64,000 nt of DNA, taken from assembly GCA_903772945.1 (NCBI GenBank), contig CAICTM010000042.1:1-64000 (forward strand). Reading direction: 5' to 3'. The notes beneath the pieces are model-generated. The model worked only from the letters and a program-made list of their open reading frames with translations. It was not told where the DNA came from and made no database searches. Of the stretch, positions 9,535 to 19,040 are shown piece by piece. Every line of letters begins with the position of its first letter. Positions within the stretch are counted from its first letter, which is position 1. This stretch comes from Seminavis robusta (taxonomy: Eukaryota; Bacillariophyta; Bacillariophyceae; Naviculales; Naviculaceae). The position numbers and the translations under genes are program-made.

Positions 9535-9778
9535 GAAACATTCCCTTAAACATTCCCTTAAAACATTCCCTTAAATCCTCAACATTCCCTTAACATTCCC
9601 TTTAATCAACATTCCCTTAAAGCTTCGAAACATTCCTTTAAGCCTTCATGCAAATCCCATAGAGCATTCCCTTAAAAAGAATGAACAATCCCTTAAGTCA
9701 ACATACCCTTAACACATTCCCTTAAATCCTCAACATTCCCTTAACATTCCCTTAAATCTTCAACATTCCCTTAAACGA
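9535..9778 (+). repeat. ATTCCCTTAA satellite array
   Basis: About 14 imperfect copies of ACATTCCCTTAAA with variable spacers (TCCTCA, TCTTCA and others). Spacing is irregular, unlike a strict tandem repeat. The last copies run into the 3' end of the Crinkler-like frame and provide its final codons. It resembles the telomere word CCCTAA only superficially. Confidence 0.85.
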
Positions 9779-10200
9779 GAACCAGGATTTGAGTCAGTCG
9801 TGCCAGGTTTTAAAGCCTGAGCGAAAACCGTCGGACGGTCCTGAAGCTTCGCTACTTTTGCGGCCTTCTCCCCGTACGGGGAAACGCGAAAGCGATGAAT
9901 ACCGTCTTGTTCGCAGATTTCGCCGTTGGGGTTGTGGGAGCGCTTGTTTGCGGCCCCCAGTTTGATGAAATCGCATTCGGGAATCTCAAGCACAAACTGA
10001 GATTTTGGCTGTCTATCCGCTCGACTGCCATCAGCCTTTTCCTCGAACTGAAATTGAAAGGGTCCAAAACACGCCTTTGGCACACAGAATGCGGTAATAC
10101 ACCGACCGGATTTCTCATATCCATCCACGACCTTCTTCATCGCTGTTTCGAAGCGAGTGCGGATGACACCCTTCACTCTATGTTTCGGTTGGCGTTTCAC
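9760..10200 (-). pseudogene. C-terminal portion of Crinkler/RHS-type protein in shifted frame
   Basis: An open stretch of 146 codons overlaps the end of the NTPase frame by about 20 bp. Its content (VKGVIRTRFE..., then CITAFCVPKACFGPFQFQF) fits the place after QMTVS where RHS/Crinkler proteins have a conserved helix and a FVVPxxxFxxFxxQ-like strand. It is therefore the original C-terminus, displaced by a frameshift. The last codons run into the ATTCCCTTAA satellite, so the true stop is probably lost. A short intron at 10180-10200 is less likely because no GT-AG pair with enough length is available. Confidence 0.6.
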
Positions 10201-11821
10201 TCCGGACGCCCGACACTGTCATTTGCAGCAACAAGGCAACTTTGTCGTATTCCAAACCAACTGTCTCGCCCGAAACAATCAATACGGCGTCGTACGTGGG
10301 GAAGTTGCTCACCTCGGGTTGAAAATAGGCACTGATTTCCGCATTTGCACGGTTTGAGAATTCTTCGCTCAATTTGCTCGGATCCATTCCAGCGAGATGA
10401 ATGTGTTCCTCCGCCTTGAATGGTACTTCTGTGAACTCCGGCTTGTTGTTTTTACCTCCATCATTAGTGACAACCTTCATTTTGTAGGCGCGGGGTCCTT
10501 CATTGATTGATTCGCGAAATAGGCGGTGCGCGTATGTTTCAAACAAGACACCGTACACTGTTTCCACTCCAGGTTCGCCAGAGAAACATTTCATGATATT
10601 TTTCATGTCTTGAACGCTGCGCTGAGTTATGCCATCCGAACCCAAAACGTAACCCTCCTTCTCGAATCTGTTGTGTCCTTTCTCGGGGAAAAGGGGCTTG
10701 CTTTTGTCAAAGTCCACTTCAACGTGCCGGATAGAACCACGGAAATTGATGGTTCTCTTTGCAATGTCCCTGCCGTTCTCACTGAGAACTCTTTCCACTT
10801 TGGCTTGCATCGCCTCCCAAAAGTCCTGTGAATCGTCTCGTCCATAGTAGCGGATGCTTCCACCAAAGGTTTTAAATGCCGATTCAATGCTGCCTTCCAT
10901 ATTCACTTTCCAATCCTCTTCCCGGTCACAGAAGAGATTATCCTTGTTTGCCAGAATCTCCGATTTTTGGAAGCACGGCATGTATAGTTTTGTTGGGGGG
11001 CCACACGACTTTCGGATCCATTCATCCATCAATCCGTGTCCATAGGAAAGGACAAATACGGTCGACGTTTTGCCATTTTTGAGTCCAGCCTTGGTGTACT
11101 CTATCGATGGATCATGAATCACCAAGACGTCGTCATCCATGAGAAAATTCTCCAAGGATTCCTGGTTGGATTCCCATGTTACCATGTAAAGAGTTTTTGT
11201 TCCGGCCTTGAGGTCGACGTCGAATTCCTGATTCAGGCCATACCTTGCCTTCATGGTCTCGCAGAAGGAGAATGCTGTAGCCTTGTCCTTGTCCCAATAG
11301 ACAACAGTCTTGTCCCCCTCCAACACAATCGCCCTCAGCAGTAGCAAACCAAACATAGACTTTCCAATGCCGAGGGTTCCAGCCACAAAGGCACATTTTC
11401 CTCTCTTCAAGACGTCCACATAGCAATCTCGGATGACCAACCTCCCCACTTGCAATAACCCATTAGATTTTTCAGTGAGCTCCAGATAGGGATAGGCAAC
11501 GCCAACAACGTCGCCTTCTTCCTCGCTATCGTTCTCTTCATTCTCTTCTTCCCCCACTTCTTTCGCCTTCTCTTGCTTGTCTTCATCCGCATCAGGACTG
11601 GCACCAGAAACACCGCCGCCGTCAGTCTTATTTGCAGTAGCTGGCGAAATAATCTGCAAGCCAATCAACTCGAGAAGAGCATCTTGGGTCTTTTGGCCAG
11701 AAAGATTCTCTAGGCGTGAGTTGACAAGGCCTTTGATTGGACTGGTCGGCAGGACCATCGTCGTTTTTCTCTTGAAATTCATCTTCTTGCTTCCTTTTGA
11801 GAGGTAGGCAACTGCTATCAT
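10178..11821 (-). CDS. Crinkler/RHS-type P-loop NTPase protein (frameshifted before C-terminus)
   Basis: A 547-residue frame. The N-terminus is polar with an acidic Glu/Asp-rich linker (about 78-103). A P-loop NTPase domain follows with Walker A GTLGIGKS (148-155), a VLVIHDP strand resembling Walker B, and the FGGSIRYY segment that recurs in RHS/Crinkler NTPases. The C-terminal part ends NFPTYDA ... LLLQMTVS, matching the RHS-type restriction-endonuclease-like module. It stops at 10178 just after LLQMTVS, where family members continue. That continuation is open in another frame down to 9760, so a frameshift lies near 10180-10200. Crinkler-RHS proteins occur in oomycetes, fungi and many protists, and are thought to move with transposable elements. 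Function here is unknown. Confidence 0.8.
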   Translation of the reverse strand: MIAVAYLSKGSKKMNFKRKTTMVLPTSPIKGLVNSRLENLSGQKTQDALLELIGLQIISPATANKTDGGGVSGASPDADEDKQEKAKEVGEEENEENDSEEEGDVVGVAYPYLELTEKSNGLLQVGRLVIRDCYVDVLKRGKCAFVAGTLGIGKSMFGLLLLRAIVLEGDKTVVYWDKDKATAFSFCETMKARYGLNQEFDVDLKAGTKTLYMVTWESNQESLENFLMDDDVLVIHDPSIEYTKAGLKNGKTSTVFVLSYGHGLMDEWIRKSCGPPTKLYMPCFQKSEILANKDNLFCDREEDWKVNMEGSIESAFKTFGGSIRYYGRDDSQDFWEAMQAKVERVLSENGRDIAKRTINFRGSIRHVEVDFDKSKPLFPEKGHNRFEKEGYVLGSDGITQRSVQDMKNIMKCFSGEPGVETVYGVLFETYAHRLFRESINEGPRAYKMKVVTNDGGKNNKPEFTEVPFKAEEHIHLAGMDPSKLSEEFSNRANAEISAYFQPEVSNFPTYDAVLIVSGETVGLEYDKVALLLQMTVSGVRSETPTET

Positions 11822-13127
11822 GAGCCTTCTTTGTTGGTGGCAAACAACGCGCTCCGCCGAAAAAAAGGTCGGTTTACATCAGGGATCGAAGCATGTCTTT
11901 GTTGTGCTGAGTCCCGCCGAGGTCCTTCCTTCTGTCCTATCTGTAAGATTCTCATCTGGTCCACACTACTCTTTTCTATGTGTTTCAGGCCATTGTCTTT
12001 ATTAATGTGCGTGCACTGGTCACAGTCCAATCGACATCGAAATGTGTCCGTGTTAATTAAAAGCTAGCTAGACATCCTTGTTTTAATAAATGAGGACATG
12101 CACAAACCGTATCCAAGCGGAAGCTAGCCAATTGCGCCAGCCACCCCGCATTAGGGGTGTCAGAATTGTGAGTTATTTAGTCCAAATCTCACTACGACGT
12201 ACTGGAGAACGAACTGGCAGGTTTCGTATTGGTACGGTAGGATTTCTACGTGTTCTACTGAAACTGACCGTTAAATACAAATCCGGCCGTAAAATAACCC
12301 ATAAGTCATACAAAACCAGCCGTTATCGTTCTCTTCAAAACAAACCTGCTACTTAGGGCCGGCTGTGCCCCATCGGTCGCCGGCCTGACCATCGGGCTGT
12401 CGGGCTTGCGCCCTCTCTTAAGCCCTCGGTCAGACTTCCGACCTCGGGTCCCTTCCTCATTCCCTAAGTAACCCGGTTTGTTTTTATAAGTTCCTACCTT
12501 TTGAGAGGTTCACTTGAACTTGAAAAAGTCACGACAAAATGTGAGACGCTCTGTTGGACCTATTGTGTTTGGTATCTAGACCGTTGAAATCGGAGTATCG
12601 ACCGTTATGTTTGGTTAAGTAGGATTAACCCTAACGAAATCCCTACCTACATTTACATCCTGCCCCCCCCCAACACTCCCCGCTGTGCATCAAACGCCCA
12701 CCCCTCTCCTCGAGCAAAAACTGTCTTCCCATACTGGAAAAGACTTCTACCATCTTTAACTGGATGCTTTACCATCTTTTTTGCCGATTTTACCATATGC
12801 TACCGCCTCTTACCGCCTCTTACCGCCTTCTACAATGTACCGCCTCTTAGTTTTGTGTTACCCGGCGGAAGATGGCAGTGTGACATCTTCTTTATGTCTG
12901 TGCTGTAACCTCAAAGTCACTTATCGACGCTGAACGAGAACGGGGTTTAGAGTAGGGTAATTATCTACGGAAGCCACCCGGGGCCAGGCTTAAGCAAAGA
13001 ACAGTCGAAAGTCAGGACTAGGTTCTGTGGGATGAGGGGCAAGAAAGTGAGGACCATTACGGGGGCGGAATGGTTTGGCTTTGCGAGATTCATGGAGACA
13101 TAAATGGGTAGCTTTCACAAGTGCAAT
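11822..13127. other. Intergenic stretch with TACCGCCTCT repeats
   Basis: No convincing gene. A GC-rich segment of about 120 bp (12357-12475) has inverted GGCCGG/CCGGCC words. At 12772-12850 the words TTTACCATC, TACCGCCTCT and TACCGCCTTC repeat several times. A frame at 12090-12356 lacks any family signal. Confidence 0.5.
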
Positions 13128-13601
13128 TTAGATACGAGTCTGCATGAAGAACATCATTTGAGTATAGGAAAATTGAGTTTTGGAGGCAGTAGTAGAAGCA
13201 AGGCGTTGTAAAAGAATCTTGGCTTGGGGGGCAAGCGTGCCATCCACGGAAACAACAAAGGGATGGAAGGAAGTGCGATTGGAGTCGCTCGCTTCTTTAT
13301 ATTTGGAAATTTTGTCGCTTTCTTGTTGGGTGAAAACTTTGACGGGATATTTGTTTCGGTAAGAGGAACAGTCCAAATCAGTGACACGTACGTCAATAAT
13401 AGCTGTAGTACCACGTTCGAACAAGCCGCGAATGGAAAGATCACCACGTAAGAGCTCGGGGGCTGGAGGGGGGTTGAGGGGGGGGGGGAGGAAGGGGAGG
13501 TAAGGTGGAAATGGGGTGACCAACAGGGGTACATGTAGTAGGGGCGGGACCAATTGGAAGGGCTCTAGACGCCGAAGTCGTTCATCACATGTTATCAGCA
13601 A
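13128..13601 (-). pseudogene. C-terminal endonuclease-like fragment of a non-LTR (LINE-like) retroelement
   Basis: The middle of this 157-codon frame (RGDLSIRGLFERGTTAIID, then VRVTDLD and FVVSVDGTLAPQAKILLQRLA) matches the C-terminal module found after reverse transcriptase in many protist LINE-like elements. That module has the pattern RGD-RG-W/F-RG-T-IIDVRVTD and HPFVVSVDG. No RT is present upstream; the N-terminal part is a Pro/Leu-rich low-complexity run caused by a G-tract (13478-13490). It is therefore a truncated fragment. It overlaps the start of the plus-strand CRAL-TRIO-like gene. The name is from memory of the family pattern and needs a profile search. Confidence 0.6.
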
Positions 13602-14566
13602 CTACTGTGCAGCCCACAGCAAGGAGGATGGCACAACCAAATGGTAACATAAACAGACAACTCCAGGGGAACAACGACCGCCCACAAAATGTTCCTTTAG
13701 ACCAGCAGCAGCAACAACAGCTCTTAGCTGGGAATCCTCCTGCTGCTGCTTTCTGGTTACCACTATGTATACCCGTACCAGTTAACCCACTGCTGGACCC
13801 AAAACGGATGCAACTGACAGAACAAGAACGAGAATGGGCATTGGCCATCAGGGAACGCATCCAGAGCTCTGCAGAACTTGATGCCATATCTGATCTTGTG
13901 TGTGCCCAGCTTGCCATTGTTGTTCAGCATGACGTAGATGAGGCCATTCGCCGTGTATGGGTCATGCAGGAACTCAAGGAGGATGTGAAAATCCAGGATT
14001 CTCTTGAAGAAGCCAAGCGCACATTCACCAAAATGATGGAGTATTGGCCAGGTGTAATTCTCTCAGTTTACTTCAGTGCTGAAGATGACACATTTGTGGT
14101 AGTGTTTGATAATCCCAAATTCCGCGGGTATAAAACCCATGAGAAAATGTGAACAACCCTGCTTATGGTTCATTACTTGTGCCATATCCTCAATCCAGAC
14201 CTAGAGGCTACTCGGAAGGTCGTTTTCTTTGGAGAGTGTGAGGGGTACTGCTTACATTCCGACATGATTGATTTGAAACTGTTTCAGCATATATATGGCG
14301 ACTTTTACGGATCCTATCCAATGAACTTCCAACAAATCAAACTGTTTCACACACCTTTGGGTATTAACTTGCTCGTGTCACTTGCAAGAAAAGCTCTACC
14401 CAGACAAATCACTTCCAAGTTTCAAGTTGGTTGCCAATTTGAGGGGGGAAGACTTGACAAATTCTACTTGACACCAACACCAGAAATTTCTGCCATGAAA
14501 ACTTTTAACAAGATGATTGAATTCTTGCAGTTGAGGTATGCCAATGAAAATGCATTTAAAATTTAG
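13589..14566 (+). pseudogene. CRAL-TRIO-like lipid-binding domain protein, interrupted by in-frame TGA
   Basis: Two open segments (13589-14149 and 14153-14566) lie in the same frame, separated by one TGA at 14150-14152. The first has a Gln-rich N-terminus and a helical region (about 70-150) like the CRAL-TRIO N-terminal lobe. The second has VFFGECEGY, a GCQFEGGRLDKFYL segment and LTPTPEIS followed by LQLRYANENAFKI, the typical end of the many diatom CRAL-TRIO-like proteins (binding of small hydrophobic ligands or phosphoinositides). Segment lengths and order are intact on both sides of the stop. It is either a recent nonsense mutation or a recoded TGA. A start at 13628 (MAQPNG) is equally possible. 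I see no intron removing the stop. Confidence 0.7.
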
Positions 14567-14997
14567 CCATTACTGGTATACATTCTTGGTATGATTTTCA
14601 GGCAAGGTGAAGGTATGCAGAGAAAGTGGTGCTGCCCCGTTGAAAAGAGTACACACAAGGCTGACTTCTTGGGACACCGACCTGAAAACAAGAGCAATGC
14701 TTTACGAACAATCGAGCTGACGTCAAGCGAGCTTGTGTCAAAAGTCGGAGTTGTCCGGTTGACGCTCTAGCAAACCATGCAGATTCACGATGATTCTAGC
14801 ATGCTCTTCTGGGCTCAGCATGCAACTACGTCGAGCCATATTTGTGCAACTGGAATAATAGGAGGAACCAACACCTTACTCTCTCTATGTCTTATTATTA
14901 TTATTCTGTGTCTCTACAAGTGCTGCGCTTTGTTTCTCCAACGCAACCTTCGCCCGTCTGGTCAACAACTATACCTAACTATCAGCCAGTAAATTAG
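14567..14997. other. Intergenic, 3' flanks
   Basis: No gene recognised between the CRAL-TRIO-like gene and the convergent J-protein gene. A hydrophobic 71-codon frame (14777-14992) lacks support. Confidence 0.5.
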
Positions 14998-16146
14998 TTA
15001 GGAGGACGAAGACGAGGATGCTTGTTGATTCCTGGTAACAAACGCTTGCACCAAATCTCGATCCAACCCCGCCACGGCACTTTGCACATTATGGCGTTCC
15101 AACACGACCGTCGCCGCATCTCCTCCCAGTAAGGTTTCAATGGTTCGAAAATCGGTTCGTTCCCGGCCTCCCAAACTGGCATACCAGGAGGATCCCGACG
15201 ATCGAATATCGGAAGACAAGATTTCATAGGCTTTTTGGACCCGGGCGTATTGTTGTGCGGCATGCTCCTTGTCGGCATCGGTGGGATCGTCCAGTCGATC
15301 TGGATGCCATTGAAAGGAATTCCGCCGATAACTTTGTTTGATGCGTGATCTCATGTTTTCTGGGGTATTGTCGTCATCGTCGTCATCGACTTGTAGTATT
15401 TGCCGTGCTTGTGCCTTGGTCATGACTTGTTGCTCTTCTTGACCTTGTTGTTGCTCCTGCTGTTCCATGAGAGGACCGTAGACAAACTTTTGAAACGAGT
15501 CGACGGGTTCAATGGCATATTGGAGTTGATTGCGTGGGACACCACTAAACATTTTGGCCCCCAGTGTGGCGGCAAAGGAGAGTTCTCGACAATAGAGGGA
15601 AATGGCCGCCTGTACCGCTTCGCTGCTGACTTCGGTATGAGGCTGCAAACACAACTGTGCCACGGGTACCCAATCTGATGTTCCGGCAATCTTGGAATTG
15701 ACGGCCTTGACCGCCACGACCATTTCGGACACCAAATTGTTGTTATTATCAGGGGTAGTATCATCAGAGTCGCCGTGTAATGCGCGAGCGGATGCCTGTT
15801 GGAGCTCTTCGTATTTCTTTTCGGAACGAGACAGCGAGGCACCGGCATCAAAGGGAGTGGATTGTTTGCTCTTGTTCTTGTTGTTGCCATTATTTTTATT
15901 TCCCATTCCTTTACTATTAGTTCCACCCTTTTTGCTCTTGTTTTTCTTTTTCTGTTTGGTACTACTGCCACCCATCCCCATGCCTCTTGAGTTTGTGGAG
16001 AACAATGCAGTTTGGGGGGTATCGGTGCGGGATGGAGTGAGTTGAGGGAAGAAGGCCATTGTACCTGAAGGCAGCACCAGTAAGCAAATGATGGACATTG
16101 CCACAGCCAGGCATGCTGCTACTGATGTTGGACGACACATCATCAT
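14998..16146 (-). CDS. Plastid-targeted J-domain (DnaJ-like) protein
   Basis: The protein starts with a strong signal peptide (MMMCRP..., hydrophobic AVAMSIICLLVL) and then GTMAFFPQ. A Phe at the predicted cleavage site followed by a Ser/Thr-rich stretch is the ASAFAP-type bipartite plastid signal of diatoms. After a Lys/Asn-rich low-complexity linker and a Gln-rich stretch comes a C-terminal J-domain with the HPD tripeptide (SFQWHPDRLDDP) and the following helix (ARVQKAYEILS). HPD is required to stimulate Hsp70 ATPase, so this is a likely plastid Hsp70 co-chaperone. An upstream in-frame ATG at 16248 would add 34 residues before the signal peptide and is less likely. No Zn-finger or substrate domain is visible, so it is type III-like. 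The C-terminus is poly-Ser. Confidence 0.8.
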   Translation of the reverse strand: MMMCRPTSVAACLAVAMSIICLLVLPSGTMAFFPQLTPSRTDTPQTALFSTNSRGMGMGGSSTKQKKKNKSKKGGTNSKGMGNKNNGNNKNKSKQSTPFDAGASLSRSEKKYEELQQASARALHGDSDDTTPDNNNNLVSEMVVAVKAVNSKIAGTSDWVPVAQLCLQPHTEVSSEAVQAAISLYCRELSFAATLGAKMFSGVPRNQLQYAIEPVDSFQKFVYGPLMEQQEQQQGQEEQQVMTKAQARQILQVDDDDDDNTPENMRSRIKQSYRRNSFQWHPDRLDDPTDADKEHAAQQYARVQKAYEILSSDIRSSGSSWYASLGGRERTDFRTIETLLGGDAATVVLERHNVQSAVAGLDRDLVQAFVTRNQQASSSSSS

Positions 16147-16511
16147 CTTCTTTACTGCTGCAGAATGGAACAACAAGTCTGTTGATGGAAAATAATAATG
16201 AAGGATTTGTTGCTTCGCGGGGATCTTGAATGGTTCTGGAAGCATCAAAAGGGTACGTCAGATCTGATTCACGAATTGAGTCTTATTTGACTCATGAGTG
16301 TAGAGGGAATGCACTACGATTGGATATGCAGTTAAAACAGCGTTGCAATTCGAAAGTTATTTAGATCCATTCGATTTTCAAACTGACATAGCGGGACTGG
16401 AGGTCTGGATTATACCGGATCTTTGCTGCCGACATCCAATGCTCCCACAATTCTTCGCCTAATAAACCAAACGAAGCAGCTCCCTCCTCCAACAAAGAAA
16501 GCAATCTGACA

Positions 16512-17206
16512 ATGGCCGACACCGATTATGCACTCGCCGACAAGCAAGGAGCCACTCCTGTGGTCCAAGGAACAGAAGCTCCCGATGGAGTGTTCAAGAC
16601 TGGAGCTGGAGGCGTCAAGAGAGGACACAAATGTACGTTCACACAAAGGTGTTCCGTGTTCGATGTCACCAAAATAATCCCATCTCACTCGGTATTTTCT
16701 TTCTTTCTTGTTGATCCATTGAATTGGCCATTACAGGCTGTGGAGGATGCTGTGATGTGCGTCGTGCCACCATTATTGTGAATATCATCAGCATGGTATT
16801 GGGAGTCGTCGGTGTTCTATTCATGATTACGGCCGGTAGCATTGCCAGCAATTTGGATGCCAGCAACTACGACGATGATGAAATGGTGGCCGCCATTAAT
16901 GAACTCGAGGGAACCGATTTCGGTGGTTCCATGGGTGTTGCCATTGCCTTGAGTTCGGTCCGCATTCTGCTCAATGCCGCGGGCATTTGGGGTGCACTCA
17001 AATACAATGTCGTTGGAGTCGGTGCCGGTTTGGTGGCCTATGGGCTCGAATTCCTCTTTTCACTCATCACATTTAACATTGTCGGTTTGATCTGGAATGG
17101 ATTCTTTGCCTATCCACATGTCTATCTCATTATGGAAATGAGAAATGGAATCATGAACGCACAAACATACGAAGATATCGAGAAACAATCTTGTTGCTGT
17201 GTATAA
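16512..17206 (+). CDS. Small tetraspan-like membrane protein, one intron
   Basis: Exon 1 16512-16632, intron 16633-16736 (104 bp, GT-AG), exon 2 16737-17206; 196 residues. The splice joins into a Cys cluster (KCCGGCCDVRR). It is followed by about four hydrophobic segments (first IIVNIISMVLGVVGVLFMI, last ITFNIVGLIWNGFFAY) and a C-terminal SCCCV. The Cys clusters at both cytosolic ends suggest palmitoylation. A similar small-membrane-protein family is multicopy in diatoms, as I recall it, but has no known function. The ATG at 16512 has a good context and no upstream frame competes. The gene is divergent from the J-protein gene, with about 365 bp between them. Confidence 0.8.
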
Positions 17207-17523
17207 AAACAATACAATTCTGATGAGAACTACTACGACAACACCAGTATCTGATCATCGTTGGACCTTCCCGACAGCCTCCTTCCTAATGGTTGTCTTG
17301 TTAATGTTGAAACTAGTTGATAAAGTAACCATGAAACTTATTTGTTCTTTTAAATGCGGAGCTTTTTGTGCTCTGCGTCTATGAAGCTTCGCCTAGTAAA
17401 ATGTATATTCATTCTCTAGGTGCATTAAGGATTCGATTCATGATTCTGTCTAAACGCGTTATTGTTGTAGCATGATGTATTGTGTAGTCTTGATTTCATC
17501 AGTGTGAAGTTGCGGAAGAATGC

Positions 17524-19040
17524 CTAGAAGCCACTAGTGTATTTCTTTTTCTTGTGCTTTGGAATGTACTCTCGTTCCGGTATTTCATGGTCCAGGGATC
17601 TCCAACGACCTCCCGTCTTGGTGCCTCCAGCAGGGTAGTCACCCACTTGTTTCGAAAAGGCCAAGGGATCAAAGTTCTCAGCAAGGGGGCTGCCAAATAC
17701 CATCCATTTGGCTGCCTTGGGTGGCTTCAAGCTCTTGTGTTCCGAGTGAAGTGGTGTGCGGTACGCAAACTGAAGAAGAAGAAGGAACAATGATGACCAG
17801 ATGAGATTGGTAGGCACAGTATCCAGGGTGCAACCTGATGCCTGTAGCATGCAAACTTACCTTGAGTTGCCACAATGCATCAAAGTCTCTGCCCCGGTAG
17901 TGGGTTGGACAACCCTCGTTTCTGGCGCATCCGAGAGCCTGGGCAATACGCGGAAGTTTGGAGTGCTTCCATGCAATCACAATGACCTACGCACATCCAA
18001 AGAACAAGCATAGACGGGAGAAAGTGGTGAGGTTTCTCATCTGCGTTGGTAAGGTACCGTAGATACATGGCAGGGACAACAGACGGAAGCAACCGTACCT
18101 TGCCACACATTTCACCCGAACGGAACATTCCATGAATCTTTCGTGCCAGTTTGCTGGTATCCAAAGAGGAGTATTCCGAGTCAATCTTGATATCGAACTT
18201 TTCCGACAGAGGCAAGACAGTCTCAACCTCTCGAAAGTTTTGCTTGTTGGGATTGCGACGCATTCCTGGCCTTTCGGCAAAGATGTAGGATGGAGCAGGC
18301 CATCGAGTGGTGTGATCCTCGCCAAACAAAGAAGCCAAGTAGACGGAACGCTCATAGCCAAGGTAGTTGCAATGCTCCCGGATGTGTCCCTTCTCGCAGT
18401 GTCTCAAGAGAATGACCGTACCCTCGCAACCTTCGGGTGCCAGAACATCGGATTCCTCAAGCTCGGCGTCTCCCAGGAGACGTTCGTAAGGCGTGTTACG
18501 ATTCTTGTGATGCCTATGATGCTTGTGCTTTGCATCTGGATCAAGGTAGAGACCGTCCCTGGCATGATCAGCGTGGTCCTGGGCATTGAAGGAACCGAGC
18601 ATGAGCGGAACAGGTAGCATGTCAAACAGATGCCTATCGTAGTAATGGTCATCATCGCCGGCAAACGAGTAGAAGCGGTCCCTGTCCGCTGTGAGAGCAT
18701 AGGTATATGTTCCTATCCATACCAAAACTCCAATCAACACGGCAACCCCAAACATAATGACGACTTTGGAGTATGATCTACGGGGAAAAGGCGAGATAAC
18801 ATCGCTGTCCCTCCTCATTTTGTCCAACATCATTGCTGTTTCTTCGCTATTGCCATCTCGAGCTGGTGGATATCGTTCAAACAGAGGCGATGTCTCTGTA
18901 GCATCATCCGTGGCCTGGGTGGTAGCGAATGAATCATAGCGGCAGCCCCGTTGTGATGCCAAGAGGGAATCAGGTCTGTCGCGATGGACCCACATTTCTT
19001 TCTCGAGGTAAGCAGTAGGCAACAGATCTATCGTTGTCAA
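17524..19040 (-). CDS. Membrane-anchored histidine-phosphatase-like protein, two introns
   Basis: Exons 19040-18099, 17986-17861 and 17769-17524; introns 17987-18098 (112 bp) and 17770-17860 (91 bp), both GT-AG and phase 0; 437 residues. One transmembrane helix (about 93-115) follows a cytosolic N-terminus, so it is a type II membrane protein. The luminal part has a His/Asp/Lys-rich linker and then LLRHCEKG (Arg213, His214, Glu216), the RHxE-like active site of the histidine phosphatase (phosphoglycerate-mutase-like) superfamily. A second His (WKHSKLP, His322, exon 2) could act as the C-terminal catalytic His. The substrate is unknown. The middle residue is Cys rather than the common Gly. Start at 19040; an internal Met at residue 16 is an alternative. 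Confidence 0.75.

Noticed and set aside
9535-9778. CRISPR or telomere array
   Set aside because: Units are only about 13 bp with irregular spacers, in a eukaryotic context, and the word is CCCTTAA rather than CCCTAA.
12090-12356. 88-codon basic frame
   Set aside because: No domain, no context and composition like the surrounding non-coding DNA.
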